From contig JACJYA010000003.1 in the NCBI GenBank assembly GCA_020636315.1, positions 1-64,000 of the forward strand: 64,000 nucleotides of DNA, in the 5' to 3' direction. A program made the translations under genes and the position numbers. Below, piece by piece: positions 1 to 8,577 of this stretch. The number at the start of each line of letters is the position of its first letter. Position 1 is the first letter of the stretch. A model generated the notes under the pieces. That model did no database searches, was not told where the DNA came from, and saw nothing but the letters and a program-made list of their open reading frames with translations. The DNA is from Lewinellaceae bacterium (lineage in GTDB: Bacteria; Bacteroidota; Bacteroidia; Chitinophagales; Saprospiraceae).

Positions 1-218
1 CATAATGCTGGATCATTTGGAGAAGCAGGGAAATAGGCAAGTTTATACAAGTTGCAGCGGCTGCAGCAATCAGGATTATCATCTCCGCCTTTGGTAGTGG
101 GTTGGAAATGGTCAATCGTCAACTCACCTCCGGTGTCTGTTTCTGTCACTCCACAGAACTCACAGGCAAAATTGGCCCTTTGCCGCACTAATTCCCGAAT
201 CTCATTAGGAATACTCAT
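1..218 (-). CDS. HNH endonuclease, C-terminally cut by the window edge
   Basis: Reading the minus strand from the ATG at 218 gives an open frame that runs off the left edge. It shows the core of a small HNH nuclease: a CEFC zinc knuckle near residues 20-23, an IDHFQP stretch carrying the first His, then a GGDDN turn and a CCSRCNLYK segment with the second cysteine pair and the N...K end of the motif. Compared with usual relatives the spacing between GGDDN and the second cysteine pair looks short by about three residues. Its ATG overlaps the TGA of the upstream gene (ATGA), so translation is probably coupled. Likely a DNA nuclease of the COG1403 type; target unknown. Confidence 0.75.
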   Translation of the reverse strand, partial: MSIPNEIRELVRQRANFACEFCGVTETDTGGELTIDHFQPTTKGGDDNPDCCSRCNLYKLAYFPASPNDPAL

Positions 219-565
219 GCCGGCCGCTGCCCGAGTTGTTTTGTTAATTGGTATAAGAGGGTTGTATTTTCATTTCGAAGTTGCTCATTTTCCGAAGCTA
301 CTTGTTGAATCCGATTGGTTAACTTTACCAATTGAGCCAATGCTGCTTCTACCTGAGCCTGCAAGTCCGATAAAGATTCCTCGCCGACAGAAAGCTGGAT
401 GGACTCCAACTCCATTTTATCCTGCTGGGCATACCAATCTTCCAGTTGCCGTTGTTCCTGCTCAGACAACTTCTCGCCCCGGGATGCTTTATCATGAAGT
501 GCTTTCCCCTTCTCGTCCTTGATCATAGATGCAGCGTTTAATAAATTATCCTCTAGACAGAGCAC
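215..565 (-). CDS. small coiled-coil partner protein upstream of HNH nuclease
   Basis: A 116-codon frame beginning with GTG at 565; an internal ATG at 526 (before IKDEKGKAL) is an alternative start. The protein is charged and helical: an ASRGEKLSEQEQ-QLEDWY segment is followed by a heptad-like region rich in Gln, Glu and Leu (about residues 60-110), which suggests a coiled coil. No enzyme motif or membrane segment is visible. The stop overlaps the ATG of the HNH gene by ATGA, so the two are very probably one transcript with coupled translation. Function unknown; a regulator or binding partner of the nuclease is a guess from context only. Confidence 0.6.
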   Translation of the reverse strand: MLCLEDNLLNAASMIKDEKGKALHDKASRGEKLSEQEQRQLEDWYAQQDKMELESIQLSVGEESLSDLQAQVEAALAQLVKLTNRIQQVASENEQLRNENTTLLYQLTKQLGQRPA

Positions 566-696
566 CTGGTAAAGGTACAGTTTTAACTCATAACGTGCCC
601 AGTTTTGTTATAGTTTCTACGAGTTTGGCTAAAGTAAGGATTTGCCAATCACAGCCGTCGAAGAGTTCTTCCTGAGGCACAAAAAACGGCCTCAAA

Positions 697-720
697 TTTT
701 TTGTACCAGATTTTGTGCCG
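697..720. repeat. 24-bp direct repeat, copy 1
   Basis: The motif TTTTTTGTACCAGATTTTGT-R-CCG occurs here and again at 1395-1418, with one difference (G versus A). The two copies flank the second HNH module. The remaining sequence between 566 and 784 shows no gene I can support. Confidence 0.6.
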
Positions 721-784
721 AAAGGGCAAATGGGCCCAATCCAAAATTACCCCCTTATTCCTTTCCGCGGCGGATGCTCACCCG

Positions 785-1009
785 TCATCTTAACCAAAGT
801 GTCTTTTGATATTTGTGGCCATTGCATCCGCCACAGGATAAGGCAAGGTTATTCAAAGTGTCAGAACCACCTTTAATTTTAGGAACAATGTGCTCAATAG
901 TAAATGGCTGAGGGCTGTACTTGCGAAGCGACATGCAGTACTCACAACGGCCACTAGCTCTTTCTTCAACGGCTTGCTTTACAGATTCAGAGATGTATTT
1001 CTTAGGCAT
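785..1009 (-). CDS. short HNH endonuclease, probably C-terminally truncated
   Basis: 74 codons from ATG at 1009. The HNH core is complete: CEYC near residue 22, IEHIVPK with the first catalytic His, NNLALSCGGCN with the second cysteine pair and Asn, then GHK. Relatives of this COG1403 type normally continue for 20-90 residues after the GHKYQKT position, but here the frame ends at LWLR and stop. No frameshifted continuation was found in the following 200 bases, so the tail appears lost rather than shifted. The start overlaps the stop of the preceding gene by 8 nt. Possibly still active because the metal site is intact, or a decaying gene. Confidence 0.65.
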   Translation of the reverse strand: MPKKYISESVKQAVEERASGRCEYCMSLRKYSPQPFTIEHIVPKIKGGSDTLNNLALSCGGCNGHKYQKTLWLR

Positions 1010-1226
1010 GAATGACAGGGGGAGGCTTGATTCCTAAACGGTCCATTACTTCATCAACTTTCAGCAGGAGTTCCGTTTCTTCCTTGCTCAAGGCCGGGGG
1101 CTTATCTGAAGCCTTCATTTCATTTTCCACCTCTTTAAGAAATAGCCTGACCCGATCCAGCAGCTCTTCGCTTTGGATATCCGCTATCAATTTGATTAAT
1201 TCCAGCTTAGTGGACTGCATATTCAT
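1002..1226 (-). CDS. small hypothetical protein, antitoxin-like in size and context
   Basis: The open frame extends to a GTG at 1292, but the ATG at 1226 (or 1220) is a better start because it leads directly into the STKLELIKLIADIQSEEL segment, which resembles the N-terminus of small helical Bacteroidota proteins often found in two-gene modules. The 74-residue product is highly charged, with a second helical stretch ending in EVMDRLGI and a short proline-rich tail. It overlaps the downstream HNH gene by 8 nt, so the pair is one unit. No catalytic motif is visible; antitoxin-like behaviour is only inferred from size and arrangement. Confidence 0.55.
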   Translation of the reverse strand: MNMQSTKLELIKLIADIQSEELLDRVRLFLKEVENEMKASDKPPALSKEETELLLKVDEVMDRLGIKPPPVIHA

Positions 1227-1385
1227 TTCCGCACATTGTTTTCCGAAAGATAACGAAAATTCAGGAATGTCTTTGTTAAAGTAGAATGCCACAATGTTCT
1301 GGAAATAGTTCTAATGAGTACTTATTGATGGGCTCCTACCCCTCCGGTTCCTCAAAAATATCGCCTTTTTGGAGCACAAAAATAG

Positions 1386-1679
1386 GTAATAATTTTTTTT
1401 GTACCAGATTTTGTACCGGGTTGCCCCCCCACTCTACTGCCCGAATGGGCATCCATCTTCAAACAATTTTCCAGAAGAGCTTCGCAAGCCCAAACGACGT
1501 TTGTATATTACCCTCAAATCGAAGTTCTGGGCTTCAACAGTTCTGGTACTACAGAAAAATTATTGACTGATTTTTTTGATGATGCGTTCATCTTGGGGTT
1601 AACCGACGAGGTTATTGAAAAGACGATCGAAGCCCTAATCCCTCCCAGGTATAATGTTTCTGGACCTATCTGGAATTGA
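1386..1679 (+). pseudogene. possible C-terminal gene remnant without a start codon
   Basis: After a TAG at 1383 this frame stays open for 97 codons to a TGA at 1677 but has no ATG. The second half reads like real protein (FVYYPQIEVLGFNSSG, then TEKLLTDFFDDAFILG and a proline-rich end), unlike the other frames. I do not recognise the family. It is best read as the tail of a decayed gene. It shares the downstream repeat copy at 1395-1418 as in-frame codons. The rest of 1227-1859 holds no gene I can support. Confidence 0.3.
1395..1418. repeat. 24-bp direct repeat, copy 2
   Basis: Second copy of the motif at 697-720, one base different. The changed base is a synonymous third position (GTG/GTA) if read in the frame of the remnant at 1386-1679. 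Confidence 0.6.
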
Positions 1680-1832
1680 TAGGCTCAGGCGAAGATGGGG
1701 CGCTCTCCAGTTTTGTGGAGGAAAGTGGGTAGCAGGTTATTATGAACTTTGGCCTTCTTGATTAATTGCCATCTAAAAACCAGGATGCCACCTTACCGCG
1801 TTGCACCTCAGAAAAAATTCACCAAAAACCTC

Positions 1833-1840
1833 TATTTTTA
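1833..1840 (+). promoter_or_regulatory. TATTTTTA -7-like box before caspase gene
   Basis: TATTTTTA ends 19 nt before the ATG at 1860. The same octamer lies before several other genes in this window and fits the Bacteroidota -7 consensus TAnnTTTG except for the last base. No convincing -33 TTTG was found. Confidence 0.35.
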
Positions 1841-1859
1841 CCCAAACGACCCAAGCACC

Positions 1860-3302
1860 ATGCCCAGCGGAAAGACCAGAGACGAAGGCTTCGCTCCTCC
1901 TGAAAAACCGTCCCCACGGCCGGGCCGGTCGTGGTTCCTGGGCATCGGCATCGACCGGTATCAGTATTTTTCCGACTTGAATAATGCAGTGAAGGACGTA
2001 AAGGACTTTCAACAACTGCTGATAGAGAGGTACGGGCAGGAAAGCGATTTTTCCATTACTCTTTTTGACGAAGAGGCCACTCGTAGCAACATCATTCAGG
2101 CCCTGGACCGCCTGGCCCAAGAGGCACAGGAAACGGACAAGCTACTGATCTACTATTCGGGGCATGGACACCTGAGGGAGGTAGGAAGTGTGAAACAGGG
2201 CTTCTGGATACCTTCCAATGCTGGCAAGGACCATACGGATCAATACATTCGCAACTCAACGATCCGGGACTATGTACAGTTGATCCCGGCCATGCATACG
2301 CTGGTTATCTCAGACGCCTGCTTCTCGGGCGCGCTGATGGTGCGGAGCCTGGCCCGAAGCGCCACTGCCCTGGAAGAACTGGAAAGGCGGCACTCCCGCT
2401 GGGTGCTTTGCTCCGGCCGCCACGACCAGAAGGTATCCGACGGGCCAAAAGGGGACAACAGCCCCTTCGCTAAAAGCCTCCTATACTTACTGAGAAAAAA
2501 CCAGCACCCCCTGCTCAATATAGGTTATATCTCCGAACAGGTAGTGGGAATGACCCGCGCCAATTACGACCAACTTCCTGAGGGATGCCCACTGCAAGGA
2601 GTTGGGCACATGGGCGGGCAGTACGTCTTCCGGCTGGAAGGGGCAGAGGTCAATACGCAGCAATTGTCGCCACCAGATCCGAAAGCGCCTGAATACCCAC
2701 TCCGCCCCCCTGAAAAGCCAGGGGCTGTGAAAAAACAGTTGGCGGTCCTGCTGGTTATACTCCTTGCCTTGCTTACTGTCTGGAGCATCTACCAATGGCT
2801 GCCCGGCCCTAACCCGGAGAAAGGTATGCTCTTACAAACAGATCAGAAGACACCCGGCGGACCCGCCCGGGAACCGGAGAAACAAGAAGGGGGGAAAGCC
2901 GATACATCTCCTCAAACCGAAGCTTTGGATAAAAATTCTTCCGATAGAGATAAAAAAGAGAAAACACCCCAGCGCCCATCAGGCAGCAAGGAGGCTGAAC
3001 CAGCCCTAAAAAATAAAGAAATAAGCTATATATTTAAGGGCAATGTAAGCGATGCAGCGTCCGGAAGTTACATATCCGGAGCAGAGATCCTGATCAACGG
3101 AAAATTCCTGGGAACAACAGATGACTACGGCAGCTTTTCCCTGGAACACCACGCTGCAAAAATGGATAAGGTTAATTTCACAGCCAGAAAGCCAGGCTAT
3201 CGGGAATACGTCATGGAAAGGTTTCTGCCGGCCGTAGAAAAGGATTCCTACAGCATCGATTTTCAATCCGTTTCTTTGACCAAAGAAGGCCCAAGCCAAT
3301 GA
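1860..3302 (+). CDS. membrane-anchored caspase-family (peptidase C14) protein
   Basis: 480 residues from the ATG at 1860; the frame is open from a TTG at 1749, but the domain begins only after the proline-rich start and the TATTTTTA box supports 1860. Residues about 25-260 form a caspase-like peptidase: SWFLGIGIDRYQ opening strand, IYYSGHGH with catalytic His102, and VISDACFSG with catalytic Cys154. A proline-rich linker leads to one transmembrane helix at about 292-312, then a low-complexity Lys/Glu/Ser/Pro stretch, and a C-terminal CarboxypepD_reg-like beta-sandwich (about 395-480). The caspase is thus on one side of the membrane and the sandwich on the other, by orientation probably cytoplasmic and periplasmic. 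Stop overlaps the next ATG (ATGA), so the two genes are coupled. Substrate unknown. Confidence 0.85.
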   Translation: MPSGKTRDEGFAPPEKPSPRPGRSWFLGIGIDRYQYFSDLNNAVKDVKDFQQLLIERYGQESDFSITLFDEEATRSNIIQALDRLAQEAQETDKLLIYYSGHGHLREVGSVKQGFWIPSNAGKDHTDQYIRNSTIRDYVQLIPAMHTLVISDACFSGALMVRSLARSATALEELERRHSRWVLCSGRHDQKVSDGPKGDNSPFAKSLLYLLRKNQHPLLNIGYISEQVVGMTRANYDQLPEGCPLQGVGHMGGQYVFRLEGAEVNTQQLSPPDPKAPEYPLRPPEKPGAVKKQLAVLLVILLALLTVWSIYQWLPGPNPEKGMLLQTDQKTPGGPAREPEKQEGGKADTSPQTEALDKNSSDRDKKEKTPQRPSGSKEAEPALKNKEISYIFKGNVSDAASGSYISGAEILINGKFLGTTDDYGSFSLEHHAAKMDKVNFTARKPGYREYVMERFLPAVEKDSYSIDFQSVSLTKEGPSQ

Positions 3303-4441
3303 AGATATTAGCCATTACTCTAATTCTACTGGGATATTCATTACTGAGTTTTTCCCAGGATAAACACCTGTTTAAATTAGAAACCCGGGACAAAACTACA
3401 GGCCTGCCCCTACCCGATGTGAAAGTGGAGATCACCATTCTCGGCCAGCCGCTTGATTTCTCAACCAGGAGCGACGGGCGGCTCGCCATTGTCCTGCAAG
3501 ACCATTTCGAGGGCGTCCGGCCCGGCATTGATATGAAACTGCAACTGGAAAAAAAGGGCTACGAGGTACTCCGCCATACCTATATCATCCCCGACCGCAA
3601 CATCAGCGAGCCGCTGTCGCTCTCCCTTTTCTCCAGAGCTATTATCATCACAGGATACCTGAAAGATGCGGCAACGGACCGGCATTTGGAAGGGGCCGAG
3701 GTGGCTTACCTGAAGGATCATACCTGCCGGTCGGCGAAAAATGGCTTTTTCCAGCTGTCCATACCGGCTTACCTCATCGAAAACTTCGGCATCGAGGCAG
3801 TATTGACTTTCAAAAAGGAAGGCTACCAGGACTCGGACACCACGATCGTCGTTGATACCCGCCAGCGCAGCCGGGCGCCTTTTGAACACCAAATGGCGCC
3901 AAACCCTCCGCCAGCAGACAGTACAGAAGAAGAAAAACCGCATTTTAAAACGATCGGCATACTGGGCCGCTACCAGTGGACGGCCCAAAACCTGGACACT
4001 CAGGTTTCAAATTCCTGGTGCTACGATGGCCTGGATATCTACTGCAAACGCTACGGCCGCTTATACACCTGGGAAGCAGCGCAGGCCGCCTGCGCTCAAC
4101 TGGGCCCCGGCTGGCGGCTACCTACCGAGGAAGAATGGACGGCCCTGGCGCGCCACTACGGCGGATACGAAACAAGCGGCTACGAGCCGGGGGAAGGGGA
4201 CGCCAAAGCGGCCTTCAAAAACCTCACCGATGGCGCTTTCGGTGCCCAACTGGGAGGCAATAAGAGGAGGAACAAACTGAAATTTACTGAGGCTGGCAAA
4301 GCCGGCTATTACTGGACGAACACCGAAGATGAAACGGAGGATTACCGCGCCGTGTACTTTGAGTTGTCGAAGAATGGGGTGCTAAAGGGAGTGAAGTCCA
4401 AATCCGTGGGTATGTCGTGCCGATGCATACGAACACGATAA
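3299..4441 (+). CDS. secreted protein with CarboxypepD_reg-like and FISUMP domains
   Basis: 380 residues, with a signal peptide (about residues 1-20, ending FSQ). Two beta-sandwich modules of the CarboxypepD_reg kind follow: about 22-105 and 112-190, each with a G-x-L-x-D...LxGAxV pattern. The C-terminal third is a FISUMP domain (Fibrobacter succinogenes major paralogous domain): WTAQNLD, YGRLYTWEAA, GWRLPTEEEW, YYWTNTED and a final SCRCIR are its hallmark segments. This family is exported or surface-attached in Bacteroidota. ATG overlaps the stop of the caspase gene, so the pair is co-translated; it may provide the extracytoplasmic partner of the caspase protein's sandwich domain, which is an inference. 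Confidence 0.85.
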   Translation: MKILAITLILLGYSLLSFSQDKHLFKLETRDKTTGLPLPDVKVEITILGQPLDFSTRSDGRLAIVLQDHFEGVRPGIDMKLQLEKKGYEVLRHTYIIPDRNISEPLSLSLFSRAIIITGYLKDAATDRHLEGAEVAYLKDHTCRSAKNGFFQLSIPAYLIENFGIEAVLTFKKEGYQDSDTTIVVDTRQRSRAPFEHQMAPNPPPADSTEEEKPHFKTIGILGRYQWTAQNLDTQVSNSWCYDGLDIYCKRYGRLYTWEAAQAACAQLGPGWRLPTEEEWTALARHYGGYETSGYEPGEGDAKAAFKNLTDGAFGAQLGGNKRRNKLKFTEAGKAGYYWTNTEDETEDYRAVYFELSKNGVLKGVKSKSVGMSCRCIRTR

Positions 4442-4589
4442 GTATGCGGATGTCTGGGGAAACTGCTCATACTAAGATAGGCACTGGAGAATAGCAGGCT
4501 TGCCTCACCCGGCCCAGCCTTTCACCTGTTGGCAAGCGGCCTTGCCTCATTTCATGAAGTTACAATTTCCTGCTCCTGAAAAAATGAGC

Positions 4590-4597
4590 TATTTTTA
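4590..4597 (+). promoter_or_regulatory. TATTTTTA -7-like box before the T9SS substrate gene
   Basis: TATTTTTA ends 31 nt before the ATG at 4629, in an otherwise gene-free 187-base spacer. Same octamer as at 1833, 9821, 14981, 18535 and 21291. Confidence 0.35.
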
Positions 4598-4628
4598 AAG
4601 CATAAAACCAAAAAACACTTAAAACCCA

Positions 4629-7508
4629 ATGAGAACAGTAACCCTTCTGGCGCCGGTACTGGCTGCCCTTTTCCCTTTTGTTTCCACTGCCCAGTGTTGG
4701 GAGCTCGTTTTTCGCGTACCGGGAAACCCCACTCTTAATGACGTTTACTTTGTCAGTGAAACTACTGGCTGGACAGTGGGAAATACCGGAATCATTTACA
4801 AAACAACGGATGGCGGGGCCAATTGGGCCGTGCAGTCCGCCCCAACGGTAAATGACCTCAATGCCGTGCACTTCATTGATGAGAATAAAGGCTGGGCAGT
4901 TGGCGACTTGGCCACCATGCTTGTTACCACAAACGGCGGAAGCACCTGGCAGAAAGACAGCCTGTTTACGCATCCTATTAAGATCTGTGGAACCTTCCCC
5001 AATACATCCGACATCCCCATTATACCGGATTATACAGATATTTTTTTCAGTGACAATCAACAGGGTTGGCTTACTACCGCCGGAAATCCGGTTTCTTGCA
5101 TCAATCCGCTTACTATGAATCCAGAACAAATCACACCCACTACATATTTTGCCGTCACTAATGATGGCGGGCAAACATGGACACCACAGGACACTCTTCA
5201 CTTGTACAAAGGGTTCTCACAGCCACCCTACATTTGGGGGATTTTTTATACGGATCAATTAGTTATACCTCAGTCAACTGGATACCTTTCCCGTTCAGAT
5301 GGTAATGGAAACAACTGGCAGGAAGTTTCAACCTTCACAGGCCCTATCTATGATGTTCATTTCCTGAATTCCGCTACCGGCTGGCTGGCCGGCTCGTCCC
5401 TTTATTATTCTGATAACAGCGGAAATAACTGGGAACCACGCCCTAATCCTGCCGGCAATGTAGCCATGAAATCCATTGCCTTTACCCCCAGCAAAAGTAA
5501 AGGGTGGATGGTTGGGGGGGGAATCATCTATTCCCCTGATGCCGGAGCAACCTGGCAGGAACAGCTCAAACCGGTTTCTTCTGTTTTGAACCGGGTTTTC
5601 TTTGCCTCTGAGGATAAAGGATGGGCAGTTGGTGAGGATGGCGTGATCCTGAGATATCTTTCAGAAAGCGAACAGCCGATTTACGATGTTGCTATCGCCG
5701 AAACCATCTGCGAGGGCGAGGTGGCTATGGTCGGCGATTCGGCCTACACCACCGCGGGCGCCTTCCCTACCCTGCTGCATTCGGTGAATGGCTGCGACAG
5801 CCTGGTCACCCTGACGCTTACCGTGCTCCCCAACAGCGTCACCGAACTGGCCGAGGCTATTTGTGAGGGAGACAGTTATCCTGTTTTTGATGAGGAATAC
5901 CCTACCGCCGGGAGCTATCGAGACACTCTGCCGGGTGGAGCCGCCAACGGCTGCGACAGCATTGTCGTGCTCCAGCTCACCGTTAACCCCACTTTTCAGA
6001 TCAACATCAATGCGGAGATCTGCGAGGGGGATGCCTATACCATTGGTGATTCCACCTTCACCCTGCCCGGGCAATATACCGTACCTTTACAGACTACGGA
6101 AGGCTGCGACAGCATCATTCACCTTGAGCTATCTGCCCTGGAGCCGGCAACGGTGGACGCAGGCGAGGATCAGAGCATTTGTGAATCGGAGAGCCTGCAA
6201 CTCTCAGGCACCTTCTTGGGAAGCGCCTCCGGTGTGATGTGGAGCAGCAGTGGCGACGGGCAGTTCAGCGACCCTGCTTCCGCAGCCTCTACTTACTTTC
6301 CCGGGGACGGTGACAAATTCCAAGGGACGGCTCTTCTCCTCCTTACTACCGATGACCCGCCCGGCCCCTGCCCATCAGCGGTGGATTCGCTGAGAATAAC
6401 CCTTATTCAGGAACCACAGGCATTCACCGGTGGGGACATATCTGTTTGCGAAAATGAAACGGTGCAGCTCAACGGCGGCATCGGCGGCGGGGCAACCAGC
6501 GCCACCTGGAGTACCAGCGGCGACGGCAGCTTCAATGACCCGCAGTCCTTAACGGCGGAATACACCCCGGGGGACGGCGACGTCCAGGCCGGCTCGGCAA
6601 CCCTCACCCTTACAGCCGACAGCCCGGGCGGTGTCTGTGAGCCCGCACAGGCCAGCGTCACCATCACCATCTTCAATAATCCACCTGCTCAGGCGGGCCA
6701 TGACGAGACCATCTGTTCCCCCAACACAGAACTGAACGGCAACGCACCAACTGCCCCGAATGTAACCGGCCGCTGGGAACCCATAAATACCGATGCCGTG
6801 ATCGATGACCCACTCGACCCTTCCAGTGCTGTCTTTGAATTGGGCCAGGGTGTTAACCAATTTCGGTGGATCCTTTCTCACCCGCAGTGCCCGGATTACG
6901 ATTCGGATGAGGTCGTCATAACCTTCGATGAGGTTTCCTTTCAGGCAGTGGACAATTATTTCATCTTCGACCCTTTTGAAAACCCTGCGCCGGAGATCAG
7001 AGGCAACGTACTTGACAACGACCTTGCATCCGGCCAGTATGCACCCACAGAGTTGCAGGCCGAACTTGTAGATAGTTTCGATGGATTGTCCCTTTTGACT
7101 AATGGGGATTTTTTCTATAATCCTGAGGAACTCAATTCTTTTTCCTTTACTTACCAACTCTCCTATCGCCCCTGTCCGGAACTGGCTACTATTGCGGAGG
7201 TTATCGTCAACATCCTGCCTCAACAGGGAGAAGACAATATCATCATAACCCCAAATGGAGATGGAATGAACGATAAATTCGAAGTACCTGAACTCATTGA
7301 CAACATGGGTAAATACAAAAGCCCCAGCCTGGTGGTCTTCAACCGGTGGGGCCAGGTGATATATAACAACCCTAACTACAGCAATGACTGGGACATCCGC
7401 CACCAGAAAACCGGCGAGCGGCTGCCCACTGGCTCTTACTTCTACGTCCTAAAACTGGATGAAGGGAGTGGGGAGATACGATATGGGGAATTGATTATCC
7501 TGAGGTAA
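4629..7508 (+). CDS. type IX-secreted protein with YCF48/BNR-like propeller and gliding-motility C-terminal domain
   Basis: 959 residues with an N-terminal signal peptide ending FVSTAQ. Residues about 30-345 carry repeated GWAVG...GTIYKTTDGG-type units typical of YCF48/BNR beta-propellers. Then come three AEx-ICEGD...NGCDS...LTLTV modules common in Saprospirales surface proteins, two longer modules beginning DAGEDQSICE and TGGDISVCE with SSSGDG/STSGDG, and a further AGHDETIC module. The last ~90 residues are a CHU_C-type domain: ITPNGDGMND, VFNRWGQVIY, PTGSYFYVL, ending GELIILR, which directs export by the type IX secretion system (T9SS). Probably a cell-surface or released adhesin-like protein. 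A PorP/SprF-like gene lies convergently downstream. Confidence 0.9.
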   Translation: MRTVTLLAPVLAALFPFVSTAQCWELVFRVPGNPTLNDVYFVSETTGWTVGNTGIIYKTTDGGANWAVQSAPTVNDLNAVHFIDENKGWAVGDLATMLVTTNGGSTWQKDSLFTHPIKICGTFPNTSDIPIIPDYTDIFFSDNQQGWLTTAGNPVSCINPLTMNPEQITPTTYFAVTNDGGQTWTPQDTLHLYKGFSQPPYIWGIFYTDQLVIPQSTGYLSRSDGNGNNWQEVSTFTGPIYDVHFLNSATGWLAGSSLYYSDNSGNNWEPRPNPAGNVAMKSIAFTPSKSKGWMVGGGIIYSPDAGATWQEQLKPVSSVLNRVFFASEDKGWAVGEDGVILRYLSESEQPIYDVAIAETICEGEVAMVGDSAYTTAGAFPTLLHSVNGCDSLVTLTLTVLPNSVTELAEAICEGDSYPVFDEEYPTAGSYRDTLPGGAANGCDSIVVLQLTVNPTFQININAEICEGDAYTIGDSTFTLPGQYTVPLQTTEGCDSIIHLELSALEPATVDAGEDQSICESESLQLSGTFLGSASGVMWSSSGDGQFSDPASAASTYFPGDGDKFQGTALLLLTTDDPPGPCPSAVDSLRITLIQEPQAFTGGDISVCENETVQLNGGIGGGATSATWSTSGDGSFNDPQSLTAEYTPGDGDVQAGSATLTLTADSPGGVCEPAQASVTITIFNNPPAQAGHDETICSPNTELNGNAPTAPNVTGRWEPINTDAVIDDPLDPSSAVFELGQGVNQFRWILSHPQCPDYDSDEVVITFDEVSFQAVDNYFIFDPFENPAPEIRGNVLDNDLASGQYAPTELQAELVDSFDGLSLLTNGDFFYNPEELNSFSFTYQLSYRPCPELATIAEVIVNILPQQGEDNIIITPNGDGMNDKFEVPELIDNMGKYKSPSLVVFNRWGQVIYNNPNYSNDWDIRHQKTGERLPTGSYFYVLKLDEGSGEIRYGELIILR

Positions 7509-7590
7509 AAAAATAGAACGAACCAGTGTCCGGTGATACATCCTTCACCACACCAGGAATCCTTTATCGCAATTGCTGCAGGAAATATTA

Positions 7591-8577
7591 CTAACTCTTC
7601 TCAAAGATAAACGAGAGGTTCACCTCAAAAGAACTTCCGATATAGGAGTGGATGTCATTGCTAAACGGAACGTCATAGCCAAAGCCAAGCTTCATATAGC
7701 CATCCCGGCCGGAGATACCGATATTGAAGCCGGTTTCCAAATGGGCCGTTCCGGTAGTGGCAATGCCGGCGCCAACCCAAAACGGGGTGCTGATCTGGTA
7801 TCGGAAATTAAAGTCGGCGTGATAGGAAAGGCCGGGAATATACTTGCCCCAGGTGGATATTTCGATGAAGCTGTAGTCCTGGTTGCCGAAGGAAGTATTG
7901 ATATAAACTCCTGCATAGTTATAAAGATGCATCGTCTTTTCGTAAGTGAAAAGGCCCTCTTGCCCTGGAGGAGAAAGATCAAATGCAAGGCCGAACAATT
8001 GGGGCATAGAAACCCCTCCATACACATTAATGTCCTTTCCCAGTTCCATGACGCCAAAGAGGCCTACGCCTAAATCTGGTTTGGCATCAGATGTTAAGTC
8101 ATTAACGAGTGGGTCTCCAGCATTATTGACCCGAAATTTTCTCCGGTCAATTTTTATAGAATACTGAACAGCACCCGCTGTAAAGCCCAGCCCAAAAAAA
8201 TTATGGGCCGGATCTCCTAAATAGACGGCGCCCCGCCCCAGAAAGCCCACCTGATTGGTCGAACCTACCTTGTCAGACATAAAATAGCCGCCGGCAACAA
8301 AGGAAACACTGCTGCCGGTTTCAAAGAAAAATTCTCCCCTGGCTACCGATGTGCGGACGGCTGAGAATTTACCGCTCAGCCACTGCTCCCGATGGGAAAC
8401 GCCAAAGGCATTAAAGGAATAACGGCTGGAAGCCAGAAAGTCTGTCGTCAGCGCGGCAGGGTTAATGTAGCCGTAGTACTCCCGGTATTGGGTGAATAAA
8501 GGCAATTGCTGGGAAAATAAAGCTCCCTGACAGGTAAGCAGAAAGAGGCCTAGCGCAAGGGTTTTAGGGTTTACCAT
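7591..8577 (-). CDS. PorP/SprF-family type IX secretion system membrane protein
   Basis: 328 residues from ATG at 8577 (the frame is open further upstream, but the signal peptide begins at MVNPKTLALG and ends LFSQ). After the signal come QLPLFTQYREYYGYINPAAL, the signature opening of PorP/SprF proteins, and a series of amphipathic beta strands with Gly and aromatic residues, ending NLSFIFEKS, consistent with an outer-membrane beta-barrel. In known systems such proteins sit beside genes for T9SS substrates with CHU_C-type ends and help attach or export them. Here it is convergent with its neighbour at 4629-7508 rather than in one operon with it. Family clear, partner inferred. Confidence 0.88.
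   Translation of the reverse strand: MVNPKTLALGLFLLTCQGALFSQQLPLFTQYREYYGYINPAALTTDFLASSRYSFNAFGVSHREQWLSGKFSAVRTSVARGEFFFETGSSVSFVAGGYFMSDKVGSTNQVGFLGRGAVYLGDPAHNFFGLGFTAGAVQYSIKIDRRKFRVNNAGDPLVNDLTSDAKPDLGVGLFGVMELGKDINVYGGVSMPQLFGLAFDLSPPGQEGLFTYEKTMHLYNYAGVYINTSFGNQDYSFIEISTWGKYIPGLSYHADFNFRYQISTPFWVGAGIATTGTAHLETGFNIGISGRDGYMKLGFGYDVPFSNDIHSYIGSSFEVNLSFIFEKS

Noticed and set aside
7509..7590. Weak inverted repeat GTG..GGTGA / TCACC..ACAC as a terminator between convergent genes
   Set aside because: Too many mismatches and no T-run; not listed as a feature.
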